Below are positions 50,986-59,897 of a stretch of 64,000 nucleotides of DNA, piece after piece. A model generated the notes under the pieces. That model was not told where the DNA came from. It did no database searches and saw only the letters and a program-made list of their open reading frames with translations. Source of the DNA: Dokdonella_A sp963834755. GTDB lineage: Bacteria; Pseudomonadota; Gammaproteobacteria; Xanthomonadales; Rhodanobacteraceae. The stretch spans positions 248,001 through 312,000 of the forward strand of contig CAWICQ010000009.1 of NCBI GenBank assembly GCA_963834755.1. Reading direction: 5' to 3'. The stretch's first letter is position 1. The number at the start of each line of letters is the position of its first letter. A program made the translations under genes and the position numbers.

Positions 50986-51241
50986 GACGGGCACAGCGTA
51001 GCGGCGCATCCGCGCCATCCGCAAGCCAGCGTCGGTGCCACGCGGACGCCGATCACGCTCGGGCGCTGAATCGCCGCTGAGTACGCTCTATCGGGGGTTG
51101 CGAAATAGCTGGATTGGAAGGCCGGCATTCAGCCCATTTACGTTGTGATGGCCACAGCCTGTCAGCCGCGGGCGGGAAGGCCTTCGAGGGGATCCACCCA
51201 CCGTTACCGCGGGATGGCGTAGGCATCAGGAGAGACCATAC

Positions 51242-53671
51242 ATGTGCACACCGCGTCGTTCCATCCGCAAGGCGATCGTCGCCATGCTCGGATTGGCGCT
51301 CTTTGCGTCCGCAGGCTCGGCTTTCGCGCAGAATGATGCGCAGGGCGCTCAGAACGATCCACCCGACCGCGTCGCGCGCCTGAGCTATCTGCGCGGCGAC
51401 GTCAGCTTCCAACCGTCAGGCGACGCCGATTGGGTCCAAGCCAGCCTGAACCGTCCGCTGGGCACCGGCGACAAGCTCTATACCGACCATGATTCGCGCG
51501 CCGAATTGGAAGTCGGCGCCGCGACATTGCGGCTCGATTCCGGATCCTCGTTCGACATCTTGAACCTCAACGACAACGTCGCGCAGACCGAGTTGACGCA
51601 GGGCGTGATGAACCTGCACGTCCGCCGCGTGTTCGAGGGTCAGAGTTACGAGGTCGATACGCCGACGCTGGCCTTCGTCGTCACGCAGCCCGGCGACTAT
51701 CGCGTCGACATCGCGCCCGACGGCTCGTCCACGATGGTGACCGTGTTCAACGGCGCCGGCGACGTCTATGGCGAGAACAACGCGAGCTACAGCGTGCGCG
51801 CGGGTCAATCGTATCGTTTCCACGATTCGGCGCTACACGACTACGAAGTGCTCGACCTGCCGCGCGGCGACGATTTCGACGGCTGGGTGCAGTCGCGCAA
51901 CGATCGCTACGAGCACGCCGCCTCGCGCCAATACGTGTCCGAAGACGTGATCGGCTACGCCGACCTCGACGACTACGGCGGCTGGAACGACGTGCCCGAA
52001 TATGGCCACGTGTGGTATCCGACCAATGTCGAGGCAGGCTGGGCGCCCTACCGTGACGGGCACTGGTCGTGGGTCGATCCGTGGGGCTGGACCTGGATCG
52101 ACCAGGCCGCGTGGGGATTCGCGCCGTTCCACTACGGGCGCTGGGTCTACGCGAGCGATCGTTGGGGCTGGTGTCCGGGTCAGTTCGGAGCGCGCGCGAT
52201 CTATGCGCCCGCGTTGGTCGGGTTCGTCGGCGGCGCCGGCTGGGGTATCGGTATTTCTACCGGCCCGGTCGGCTGGTTCCCGCTTGGCCCGCGTGATGTC
52301 TATGTGCCGTGGTACCACGTCTCGCACAACTACTTCACCAACGTCAACGTGCGCAACACGACCATCATCAACAACACGAACATCACGAACGTCTACAACA
52401 ACTACTCGCGCGGCGGTGCGATCAACAACGCGAACTACGCGTATCGAACCAACGCCGCGGCCGTGACCGCCGTCTCGCGCGAAGCATTCGTCGGCTCGCG
52501 TGCGGTCAACGCATCGCGCGTGCAGATCAACCAGAACCAGCTGCGTAACGCGAGTGTGGTCAGCCGCGTCGGCATCGCGCCGGAGCGCGCGAGCTTCGTC
52601 GCGGCCAACGCCGCCCGTGCGCGCGTCGTTCCGACGGCGCAAGTACTGGATCGTCGCGTCATCGCCCGCACGCCTCCGCCGCCGCGCGCGGCGCCGGTCA
52701 CCGCACGCATCGATGCGATCAAGCGCAACAACGGTCAGCCGCTCGCAACACAGCAGCTGCGCCAGATCGCGCCTGCCGCCACGGTCGCAGCCGGTGCCAC
52801 AGTGGGACGTGGCCAGCCGCAACGCGTCACGGTCGTCGGACAGGGCGGTCCCAAGCCGCAGCCGATTCCGCTGCGCGGCGCGGTCAACGCCAATGGCGTC
52901 AACACCAATGCCAATGGCGCCAAGACCACGACCGGTCAGACCGGTGTTCCGCAACGCGGCACGCCGCCGCGCACGCCGATCACGACTTCGCCCGCGACGA
53001 ACAACAACGCGAATGCGAACGTGAATGGACGTACACCCGCGACGACGCACAACCCGACCGTGCAGCGTGGACAGGGGCCCACCAACAACGCCAACGGCGT
53101 GCCATCGTCGCGCTTCGCTCCGCACACGGGCCCGCAGCCGCGCACGACGACCAACAATGAGGGTGCGGTCACGCGCAACACGAACACGCCGAACTCGGCA
53201 ACGGTGCACGACAAGACGGTGAACGGTCGAGCGACGGTGAATGGCGGGCAGACGAATGGCTCGCAGACGCACTCGTCCGCCACGACCAACAACAATGCCA
53301 TCAGCAACAATGGCCGAGGCACCGCAACCGTGCATGCGCCTCCGCAGAACCACACGCCGCAAGTCGAGCGCAAGGTGATCAACGGCTCGACGACGCACAA
53401 TCCGAACAACAACAATCCGAATGGAGCGCAGCCGCACTACACACCGCGCACGGAATCGCGCAGCGTGCAACAGCAACAGCAGGTGCAGCAGCCGCACGTG
53501 CAACAGCCGCAGTACACGCCGCGCACGCCGCCGCAACCGCAAACGCACACGCCGCCGCCACAGCCGCAAGTGCAGCACGCGCCGGTGCAGGTGGAACACC
53601 GCGCTCCGCCGCCGCGCGACAAGACCAAGGACGAAAAGGACAAAGACAAGGACAACGGCGGGCACCGCTGA
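51242..53671 (+). CDS. FecR-domain/DUF6600 secreted protein with Asn/Thr/Pro/Gln-rich tail
   Basis: Exported protein of 809 residues. Signal peptide 1-29, a FecR-like beta domain (about 44-165, LRGDVSFQPSGDADWVQA), then a DUF6600-type region with the repeated Trp pattern GWAPYRDGHWSWVDPWGWTW and FHYGRWVYASDRWGWCPGQF (about 250-320). The second half (about 380-809) is of low complexity, with NN, TP and QPQ runs and a highly charged end (KDEKDKDKD). It is probably on the cell surface or in the periplasm. There is no sigma-factor or receptor gene next to it, so it is not a classical Fec regulator. Confidence 0.9.
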   Translation: MCTPRRSIRKAIVAMLGLALFASAGSAFAQNDAQGAQNDPPDRVARLSYLRGDVSFQPSGDADWVQASLNRPLGTGDKLYTDHDSRAELEVGAATLRLDSGSSFDILNLNDNVAQTELTQGVMNLHVRRVFEGQSYEVDTPTLAFVVTQPGDYRVDIAPDGSSTMVTVFNGAGDVYGENNASYSVRAGQSYRFHDSALHDYEVLDLPRGDDFDGWVQSRNDRYEHAASRQYVSEDVIGYADLDDYGGWNDVPEYGHVWYPTNVEAGWAPYRDGHWSWVDPWGWTWIDQAAWGFAPFHYGRWVYASDRWGWCPGQFGARAIYAPALVGFVGGAGWGIGISTGPVGWFPLGPRDVYVPWYHVSHNYFTNVNVRNTTIINNTNITNVYNNYSRGGAINNANYAYRTNAAAVTAVSREAFVGSRAVNASRVQINQNQLRNASVVSRVGIAPERASFVAANAARARVVPTAQVLDRRVIARTPPPPRAAPVTARIDAIKRNNGQPLATQQLRQIAPAATVAAGATVGRGQPQRVTVVGQGGPKPQPIPLRGAVNANGVNTNANGAKTTTGQTGVPQRGTPPRTPITTSPATNNNANANVNGRTPATTHNPTVQRGQGPTNNANGVPSSRFAPHTGPQPRTTTNNEGAVTRNTNTPNSATVHDKTVNGRATVNGGQTNGSQTHSSATTNNNAISNNGRGTATVHAPPQNHTPQVERKVINGSTTHNPNNNNPNGAQPHYTPRTESRSVQQQQQVQQPHVQQPQYTPRTPPQPQTHTPPPQPQVQHAPVQVEHRAPPPRDKTKDEKDKDKDNGGHR

Positions 53672-53692
53672 GCAAGTTCGCAAGTGACACAC

Positions 53693-53722
53693 GACGCCGC
53701 GTTCGCGCGGCGTCGCTTTTTG
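53693..53722 (+). terminator. Rho-independent terminator after the FecR-domain gene
   Basis: Stem GACGCCGCG (53693-53701) / CGCGGCGTC (53706-53714), loop TTCG, then GCTTTTTGTG. Confidence 0.88.
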
Positions 53723-53756
53723 TGCATCAACCGGCCGCGGCGGCTAGAATAGTTCG

Positions 53757-53957
53757 ATGAGGATCGTGCTCAACGGCCGCGAGCAGGACATCGAAAGCGG
53801 CGCGACGATTGCGGATCTAATCGTCGCATCGGGTCTGCACGGCAAGCGCGTCGCCATCGAAGTGAACCGCGAGATCGTGCCGCGCAGTGCGTTCGATGCG
53901 CGCGTGCTCGCCGCCGGAGATCGCGTCGAAGTCGTGCATGCGATCGGCGGTGGTTGA
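53757..53957 (+). CDS. thiS: Sulfur-carrier protein ThiS
   Basis: Ubiquitin-fold carrier of 66 residues that delivers sulfur as a C-terminal thiocarboxylate for thiazole synthesis. Start MRIVLNGREQDI, and the essential C-terminal GGG (AIGGG). It is followed directly by thiG. No thiamine (TPP) riboswitch fits in the 35 bp between the preceding terminator and the ATG. Confidence 0.96.
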   Translation: MRIVLNGREQDIESGATIADLIVASGLHGKRVAIEVNREIVPRSAFDARVLAAGDRVEVVHAIGGG

Positions 53958-54019
53958 TCCTGCGAGCGCCGCGTGCGAACTCGATGCGCTTGTGCGCACG
54001 CATGGAAACTGGAAATGCA

Positions 54020-54835
54020 ATGAATGCCCTGCCCCAATCCGCGATGCCGCTGGCCACCGATGATCCGCTGATCATCGCCGGACGCAGCTATCGATCGCGG
54101 CTCCTGACCGGCACCGGCAAGTTCAAGGACCTCGCCGAGACACAGCGTGCGACTGAAGCCGCTGGCGCCGAAATCGTCACGGTCGCCGTACGTCGCACCA
54201 ACATCGGCCAGAATCCGGGCGAGCCGAATCTCCTCGACGTGCTGCCGCCGTCGCGTTTCACGATCCTGCCGAACACGGCCGGTTGCTACAACGCCGAGGA
54301 TGCCGTGCGCACTTGCCGACTCGCGCGCGAGCTGCTCGATGGGCACAAGCTGGTCAAGCTCGAAGTGCTCGGCGATCAGAAGACGCTGTTTCCGGATGTC
54401 GTCGAGACACTGAAAGCTGCCGATACACTCGTGCGCGACGGATTCGACGTGATGGTCTACACGTCCGATGATCCGATCCTGGCGCGTCGACTCGAGGAAA
54501 TCGGCTGCGTCGCCGTGATGCCGCTCGCCGCGCCGATCGGCTCGGGCCTCGGCATCCAGAATCGCTGGAATCTCATCGAGATCGTCGAGAACGCCAAGGT
54601 TCCGGTTCTGGTCGATGCCGGTGTCGGCACCGCGTCGGATGCCGCTATCGCGATGGAACTCGGCTGCGACGGCGTTTTGATGAATACCGCGATCGCGGGC
54701 GCGAAGGATCCCGTCTTGATGGCGCATGCGATGAAGCTCGCCGTCGAGGCGGGCCGCGCGGCGTTCCGAGCCGGGCGCATTCCGCGCAAGCGCTATGCAT
54801 CGGCGTCGAGTCCGCTCGACGGCAGGATCGCGTGA
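54020..54835 (+). CDS. thiG: Thiazole synthase ThiG
   Basis: TIM-barrel enzyme of 271 residues that makes the thiamine thiazole phosphate from 1-deoxyxylulose phosphate, ThiS-COSH and dehydroglycine. The Schiff-base Lys is Lys113 in LVKLEVLGD. RLLTGTGKFKDL, VAVRRTNIGQNPGEPNLLD and VPVLVDAGVGTASDAA are family strings. The ATG at 54020 fits best (GGAAA upstream); ATG 54002 would add six residues. It is co-transcribed with thiS; other thi genes are not here. Confidence 0.96.
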   Translation: MNALPQSAMPLATDDPLIIAGRSYRSRLLTGTGKFKDLAETQRATEAAGAEIVTVAVRRTNIGQNPGEPNLLDVLPPSRFTILPNTAGCYNAEDAVRTCRLARELLDGHKLVKLEVLGDQKTLFPDVVETLKAADTLVRDGFDVMVYTSDDPILARRLEEIGCVAVMPLAAPIGSGLGIQNRWNLIEIVENAKVPVLVDAGVGTASDAAIAMELGCDGVLMNTAIAGAKDPVLMAHAMKLAVEAGRAAFRAGRIPRKRYASASSPLDGRIA

Positions 54836-54905
54836 GCGTCTCGTGTCTTCCTCGTTGCGAAACGAACGCGAGCGCAGACGCGCAACGACGAGCGCGCGGC
54901 GTTCA

Positions 54906-55610
54906 ATGATCGACGACGCGAACGCGACGGTCGGCGCGCACTCGCGCAGGATCCGCAGTTTCGTGCTGCGCCAGGGTCGTATCACCTCGGCGCAGCAGCG
55001 TGCGTTCGACGATCATTGGCAGCGTTTCGGCCTCGCGTTTACCGGCGCGCCGCGCGACTTCGCCGCAGCGTTCGGACGCAATGCGCCGCGCGTGCTCGAG
55101 ATCGGCTTCGGCAACGGCGAGCAAGTCGTCCACGCGGCGCAAGCGGAACCGTCACGCGACTTCATCGGCATCGAAGTGCATCGTCCCGGCGTCGGCCGGC
55201 TCTTGAACGCGCTTGCGCAGGCGAACGCCGACAACGTGCGTGTCTATCACCACGACGCGGTCGAGGTGCTCGAGCGCGAGATCGCGACGGAATCACTCGC
55301 CGAAGTGCGCATCTATTTTCCAGATCCGTGGCCGAAGAAGCGCCAGCAGAAACGCCGGCTGATCCAGCCGGATTTCGTCGCACTTCTAGCCTCGCGCACG
55401 AGCCTCGGTGGACGCTTGCATTTGGCGACCGACTGGGCGGACTATGCCGAGCATATGCAGAGCGTGCTCGACAGCGCATCGGCCTGGCGTCGCGAGGCGC
55501 ACCATCAGGCATCGACCTCGCGGCCGGCCTGGCGCATCGACACGCACTTCGAACGCCGCGGCGTGCGGCTCGGTCACGGCGTCTGGGATCTCGTCTATGA
55601 ACGAGTTTGA
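54906..55610 (+). CDS. trmB: tRNA (guanine-N7)-methyltransferase
   Basis: SAM-dependent enzyme of 234 residues forming m7G46 in tRNA. N-terminal RSFVLRQGRITSAQQRAF, SAM site VLEIGFGNGEQVVHAA, IGIEVHRPGVGRLL, and the catalytic region VRIYFPDPWPKKRQQKRRLI are diagnostic. The ATG at 54906 gives the family's usual length; an in-frame GTG at 54843 is an alternative. Ribosome binding site weak. It follows thiG closely, an arrangement also known to me from Xanthomonas relatives. Confidence 0.94.
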   Translation: MIDDANATVGAHSRRIRSFVLRQGRITSAQQRAFDDHWQRFGLAFTGAPRDFAAAFGRNAPRVLEIGFGNGEQVVHAAQAEPSRDFIGIEVHRPGVGRLLNALAQANADNVRVYHHDAVEVLEREIATESLAEVRIYFPDPWPKKRQQKRRLIQPDFVALLASRTSLGGRLHLATDWADYAEHMQSVLDSASAWRREAHHQASTSRPAWRIDTHFERRGVRLGHGVWDLVYERV

Positions 55611-55666
55611 CCCGACCGGACCCGAGCGATGAACGCCGACGGCCGATAAGAAGAAAATCCGCCCCG

Positions 55667-57517
55667 ATGGAAGCCGGCCTGACTCTCACCTCCAGCATGG
55701 CGCTCGTGTTCGGGCTGCTGGCCTTCACCGTGGTCATGCTGGTGCTCGAATGGATTCGCGGCGATCTGCTCGCGCTGCTGGTCATCGTCGTCATCGGTGT
55801 CACGCGGCTGATTCCGGTCGAGCAGCTCTTCGAAGGCTTCGCCGGCAACGCGGTTATCTCGCTGATCGCGGTCATGATCATGGGCGCGGGCCTCGATCGC
55901 ACCGGGATGCTGAGCAAGGCGGCGTCGGTGATCCTGCGTCTTGCCGGCGGCGTCGAGGAGCGCGTGTCGTTGCTTCTGAACGGCATGGTCGGCAGCCTTT
56001 CGGCGGTCATCCAGAGCCAGGCACTCGCGACGTTGTTCGTGCCGGTCGTCAGCCGGGTCAGCGCACGCACCGGCCTGCCGTTGAAACAACTGCTGCTGCC
56101 GATGGCGTGCATGATCTTGTGCGGCACGAACATGACCATGATCTCGAACTCGCCGCTGATCCTGCTCAACGATCTGATCGCGAGCGCGAACCGCAATCTT
56201 CCGCCCGGCGCGCAAACGATTCGTCCGTTCACGCTGTTCTCGATCGCGCCGATCGGAATTCCGCTGCTGCTCGTCGGCCTCGGCTATTTCGCCGCGTTCA
56301 CCAAGAAACTGCTGCCGCCGGAAGAAGATCGTCAGAAGGTCACGCCGGGCCGCACCGAAACGTACTTCGCCGAAACCTACGGCATCGACGGCGAAGTCAT
56401 CGAGCTCACGGTCACCGCAGAAAGTCCGCTGGTCGGCATGAGCGTCGGCGAAGCCGAACAGCTCCGCGGCGCGCCGCTGATCCTTGCGTTGAAAAACGGC
56501 AACGAAGCGCGTCTTGCGCCGCCGGTGGATCAGATGATCTGGGTCGGCAGCGTGCTCGGCGTGCTCGGCAAGCGCGAGCACGTCAACGAGTTCGCCAACA
56601 CGCAGCTCTGCCGCGTGCAGTCGCGCCTGCGCAATTTCGCCGACATGTTCAATCCGTCGCGCGCGGGTATTTCCGAAGCGGTGATTCCGCCGAACTCGAA
56701 GTGGCTCAAGCACGATGTCGGCGAATTGCGCCTGCGCAAGACCTATGGCATTTCGGTGCTCGCGGTGAATCGCGGCGAGCAGGTCTTTCGCGAAGACGTG
56801 CGCAAGGTCGCGCTGCGCCAGGGCGACACCCTCGTGCTGCACAGTTTCTGGCGCGATCTCGCGCGCGCGGCGGAATCGCACGATTTCGTCGTCGTCACCG
56901 ACTACCCGAAGGACGAGCAGCGACCCGCCAAGATCTGGTGGGCGGCGGCCTTCTTCGGCCTTGCGATGGGTCTGGGACTTTTCACCGACATCAGGCTCTC
57001 GATCGCGATGCTGGTCGGCGCCGTCGGCATGCTGCTCTCGGGCGTGCTCAACATGGACGAGGCCTACGGCGCGATCAACTGGAAGACGATCTTCACGCTC
57101 GCGTGCCTGATCCCGCTCGGCACATCGATGGATTCGACCGGCGCCGCGGCGTGGATCGCGCAGGAAGTGCTGCGCTATCTCGGCGAATGGCCGCAATGGG
57201 GATTGCAGGCGGTCATCGCGATCCTTGCGCTGCTTTTTTCGCAGGTCGTTTCCAACGTCGGTGCGACCGTGATGATGGTGCCCATGGCGATCAACGTCGC
57301 GCTCGCATCGGGCGGCAATCCTGCGGTCTATGCGCTGCTCGTCGCGATTTCGACGTCGAATACGTTCGTCATCGCGAGCGCGAATCCGGTGATCACGATC
57401 ATCGCCGGTCCGGGCGGTTATCGCTCGCGCGATTTCCTGCGCGTCGGCTTGCCGCTGACGGTCCTGATGCTGGTCACCAGTTTGATCGCGCTCAACATCG
57501 TGTTCCGGCGCGGATAG
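55667..57517 (+). CDS. SLC13-family permease with internal RCK_C/TrkA-C domains
   Basis: Inner-membrane carrier of 616 residues. Two blocks of helices (about 8-200 and 420-616) bracket a soluble central region (about 205-400) with two TrkA-C-like modules (VIELTVTAESPLVGMSVGEA and KWLKHDVGELRLRKTYGISV). Such proteins are annotated as anion or sulfate/dicarboxylate permeases. The substrate is unknown. SNSPLILLNDLI and SNVGATVMMVPMAIN are the paired re-entrant signatures. It converges with the Rieske gene with only 5 bp between the stops. Confidence 0.9.
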   Translation: MEAGLTLTSSMALVFGLLAFTVVMLVLEWIRGDLLALLVIVVIGVTRLIPVEQLFEGFAGNAVISLIAVMIMGAGLDRTGMLSKAASVILRLAGGVEERVSLLLNGMVGSLSAVIQSQALATLFVPVVSRVSARTGLPLKQLLLPMACMILCGTNMTMISNSPLILLNDLIASANRNLPPGAQTIRPFTLFSIAPIGIPLLLVGLGYFAAFTKKLLPPEEDRQKVTPGRTETYFAETYGIDGEVIELTVTAESPLVGMSVGEAEQLRGAPLILALKNGNEARLAPPVDQMIWVGSVLGVLGKREHVNEFANTQLCRVQSRLRNFADMFNPSRAGISEAVIPPNSKWLKHDVGELRLRKTYGISVLAVNRGEQVFREDVRKVALRQGDTLVLHSFWRDLARAAESHDFVVVTDYPKDEQRPAKIWWAAAFFGLAMGLGLFTDIRLSIAMLVGAVGMLLSGVLNMDEAYGAINWKTIFTLACLIPLGTSMDSTGAAAWIAQEVLRYLGEWPQWGLQAVIAILALLFSQVVSNVGATVMMVPMAINVALASGGNPAVYALLVAISTSNTFVIASANPVITIIAGPGGYRSRDFLRVGLPLTVLMLVTSLIALNIVFRRG

Positions 57518-57522
57518 AAGCG

Positions 57523-57861
57523 CTAACGCGAAAGGCGCACTTCGCCTTCGACCTGTTCGATTGGAAACGGCGCCAGCCCGTTGCGGCACGGCCCGCCGAC
57601 GCACGCACCGGATTCGACGACGAACGTCGCGCCGTGTACGGCGCACATCAACCGACCATCGCGGACCAGGAACCGGCCCGGCGCATAATCGAGGTTGCGT
57701 CCGGTGTGCGGACACTCGTTGTGATACGCGAACACGCGCTCGCCGCGGCGCAGCAGGATCAGATCGAAGCCGCCGGTCGTCGAGGGGACGTGGACGCCGA
57801 TCGCATCGCCGTCGGGGATGTCGTCCAGCCGGCACAACAGGCCGGATCCGGGATTGTTCAT
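57523..57861 (-). CDS. Rieske [2Fe-2S] ferredoxin-like protein
   Basis: Soluble electron carrier of 112 residues. Cluster ligands are Cys50/His52 (CPH) and Cys73/His76 (CAVH), the normal CxH...CxxH Rieske pattern. No oxygenase partner gene is next to it. It has no signal peptide, so it is cytoplasmic. Start MNNPGSGLLC; the site before it is weak, and an in-frame ATG 14 codons upstream is possible. It resembles the small NirD/naphthalene-ferredoxin-like Rieske proteins. Confidence 0.9.
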   Translation of the reverse strand: MNNPGSGLLCRLDDIPDGDAIGVHVPSTTGGFDLILLRRGERVFAYHNECPHTGRNLDYAPGRFLVRDGRLMCAVHGATFVVESGACVGGPCRNGLAPFPIEQVEGEVRLSR

Positions 57862-57975
57862 GGCGTGAAACGGTCGGGGTTGCTTTCGGCACTTGTGCGG
57901 CATGCGCGCGGTCCCAAGATGCGAAGGGTGCGCCGCATTTCTCGCGGGGCATTCTGGCACATGGAGACGCTGTCG

Positions 57976-58254
57976 ATGTTCCGCTGGAGCTTCCATCCTC
58001 GCGCGCGCCATCCGCTGAGTCGCCTTCTTGCGACCGTGATCGGCGCGCTCGCGCTGCTCGTCCTGCTCGTGTTCGGGCTGTTTGCCGCTGGCGCGCTCGT
58101 CATCGGCGGCACCGTGTTCCTGCTGGTCAAGGCGTTACGCGCGCCACCCCAGGCGACCGTTCGGACGAACCCGGCGCCCGCGTCGGAACACGTGATCGAA
58201 GGCGAGTTCACGGTGACGCGCGACGCGCACGCACGTCATCAGGCGGCGCGCTAA
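57976..58254 (+). CDS. Small predicted inner-membrane protein
   Basis: Protein of 92 residues with one or two membrane helices (about 19-50, ALALLVLLVFGLFAAGALVI) and a polar C-terminal tail ending in EFTVTRDAHARHQAAR. The ATG at 57976 has GGAGA 8 bases upstream; an ATG at 57961 is also in frame. It is divergent from the Rieske gene. No family known to me. The C-terminus VIEGEFTV is reminiscent of small membrane proteins in related bacteria, but that is only an impression. Confidence 0.65.
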   Translation: MFRWSFHPRARHPLSRLLATVIGALALLVLLVFGLFAAGALVIGGTVFLLVKALRAPPQATVRTNPAPASEHVIEGEFTVTRDAHARHQAAR

Positions 58255-58449
58255 CGCAAGAGAATTGCGGGCGCGGCGCCGTTGGCAACGCGTCGTGCGC
58301 GTCCAAAATGAGATGCGCCTGATCCGAAAGTGACGATCTCAAGTGGCCCTGCCGCTACGTGCCTCGGATGGGCCTATGTTAGTGCCAAATCAGACCCTAT
58401 CCTGCACGCTCGCCGGAATCCTCTTTCCGGCCATGCATTCGGACCCGCG

Positions 58450-59370
58450 ATGAACGACTCGACCTCCAGCGACACTCTGGCGGCGCCGCCCGCGCCGGCC
58501 CTGCTGGGGCCGCGCGTTCTGATTCCGGCCGCGTTGATCGCGCTGTACCTGGTCTGGGGTTCGACGTATCTCGCCATTCGCATCGCGCTCGGCAGCTATC
58601 CGCCGTTCCTGATGGCCGGCACGCGCTTCATTTGCGCGGGCGTTGCGTTTTACGCGTTTCTGCGCTGGCGCGGCGTGGCGGCGCCGACGCCTCGGCAATG
58701 GATCAATTCCGCCATCACCGGCACGCTGCTGCTCGGTGTCGGCAATGGGCTCGTCTGCTACGCGGAGCAAAGCGTCGCTTCCGGGCTTGCGGCGGTCGCG
58801 GTTGCGGCGATGCCGCTGTTCGCGGCCGTGTTTGGCGGTTTATACGGCCACTGGCCGCGGCACATGGAGTGGCTCGGTCTTGCGGTCGGCTTCGCCGGCG
58901 TCGTGCTGCTCAATCTCGGCGGCAGCATAAGCGGCGCGCCGCTCGGCGCCATCGCGCTGATCGTCGGGGCGATGGCGTGGGCGTTCGGTTCGGTCTGGAG
59001 CCGCCGCCGCGACATGCCGCCTGCTTCGATGAACACCGCGGCGCAGATGTTGACCGGCGGCGCGGTGCTGTTCGTCGGCGCGCTCGCATTCGGAGAGCGT
59101 TTTCCGGTCGATCCCACACTGGCGTCGACGCTCGCGCTCGTCTATCTCGCGGTGATGGGCTCGCTGGTCGGTTTCACGGCCTACCTCTATCTCCTCAACA
59201 CCGTGCGACCGGCGTTGGCGACGAGTTATGCGTACGTGAATCCGCCGGTCGCGGTCGTTGTCGGCGCGCTGTTCGCCGGCGAAGCGATACATGCGTTCGA
59301 TATCGTCGCGATGGCGGTGATTCTCGGCGGGGTCGCGCTGATTGCGCTTGCGCGGGAGCGGGGCGCGTAG
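58450..59370 (+). CDS. yedA: EamA-family drug/metabolite exporter YedA
   Basis: Inner-membrane transporter of 306 residues with about ten helices in two EamA repeats (about 22-150 and 160-300). LYLVWGSTYLAIRIAL and the second repeat (GAMAWAFGSVWSRR, TSYAYVNPPVAVVVGALFAGE) are typical of the YedA branch. The length equals that of E. coli YedA. It is likely to export amino acids or small metabolites (family inference). ATG 58450; weak ribosome binding site. Confidence 0.9.
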   Translation: MNDSTSSDTLAAPPAPALLGPRVLIPAALIALYLVWGSTYLAIRIALGSYPPFLMAGTRFICAGVAFYAFLRWRGVAAPTPRQWINSAITGTLLLGVGNGLVCYAEQSVASGLAAVAVAAMPLFAAVFGGLYGHWPRHMEWLGLAVGFAGVVLLNLGGSISGAPLGAIALIVGAMAWAFGSVWSRRRDMPPASMNTAAQMLTGGAVLFVGALAFGERFPVDPTLASTLALVYLAVMGSLVGFTAYLYLLNTVRPALATSYAYVNPPVAVVVGALFAGEAIHAFDIVAMAVILGGVALIALARERGA

Positions 59371-59561
59371 CGCCTTGATCTCGCTGGCTCGGGATCGGCG
59401 CGCTTCGCACGACGTACTGAAATTACGGTCGATCGTCCCGTCCCGCTCGCCAAGCCGCCGCTCGTGTCCGCAATGTGCCTGCGACCCGCCGTCCAAGATC
59501 TGTGGCTGGAGCCGGACGATAACCCATGCTTCCGGCCCCAGCCACGATTTGCCCTCGCCTA
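59371..59561. other. Intergenic region after yedA
   Basis: No gene supported. With the following stretch this is a 527-bp gap before the ABC permease. The part from about 59690 to 59897 is clearly richer in A/T than the surroundings, hinting at a promoter region or foreign material. No repeat was recognised. Confidence 0.35.
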
Positions 59562-59696
59562 TCAGCCTCCGAAGAAGCGCATGACCATAGCCCAAATAGT
59601 CGGGCCAGGCGGATACATCGCTACGTGATGGACTGCTGCCATTGCAGGTACCCAGCTCAAGCTCGCGAATGCAGATACCACGAGTTTCGATTTCAT
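59562..59696 (-). CDS. Possible small secreted peptide (44 aa)
   Basis: A short frame on the minus strand starts MKSKLVVSAFASLSWVPAMA, which looks like a complete signal peptide, and ends in MVMRFFGG. AGGAG lies about 11 bases upstream, slightly far. The rest of the product is only about 24 residues. It could be a small exported peptide or a chance open frame. There are no neighbours in the same direction within 300 bp. Confidence 0.35.
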   Translation of the reverse strand: MKSKLVVSAFASLSWVPAMAAVHHVAMYPPGPTIWAMVMRFFGG

Positions 59697-59897
59697 TTTT
59701 CTTGTGCTCCTGAAAGTAAGGAATGGCAACCTGACGCGAGAACCATTCGCCGCAACCAAACGGGATGGCTCTCGATGTAGTGAATACGGAATTACGTCGC
59801 AAACAGGACATTTCGAAGGGCGAGCGAGCACACTCGAGCGACAATAGACAAACTCGAAGGCGAGGCAAAGCAACTCGTCAAAAACAGAATAGAGTGC

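Noticed and set aside
51833..53692. Minus-strand frame opposite the FecR-domain gene
   Set aside because: Valine/arginine-rich mirror of the Asn/Thr repeats. No start site and no known domain.
53722..53756. TPP riboswitch before thiS
   Set aside because: Only 35 bp lie between the preceding terminator and the thiS ATG, too short for the element, and the conserved CUGAGA core is absent.
55595..57952. Long minus-strand frame opposite the SLC13 permease and into the Rieske gene
   Set aside because: Composition rich in Arg/Asp/His and no motifs. The plus-strand permease and the minus-strand Rieske gene in another frame explain the region.
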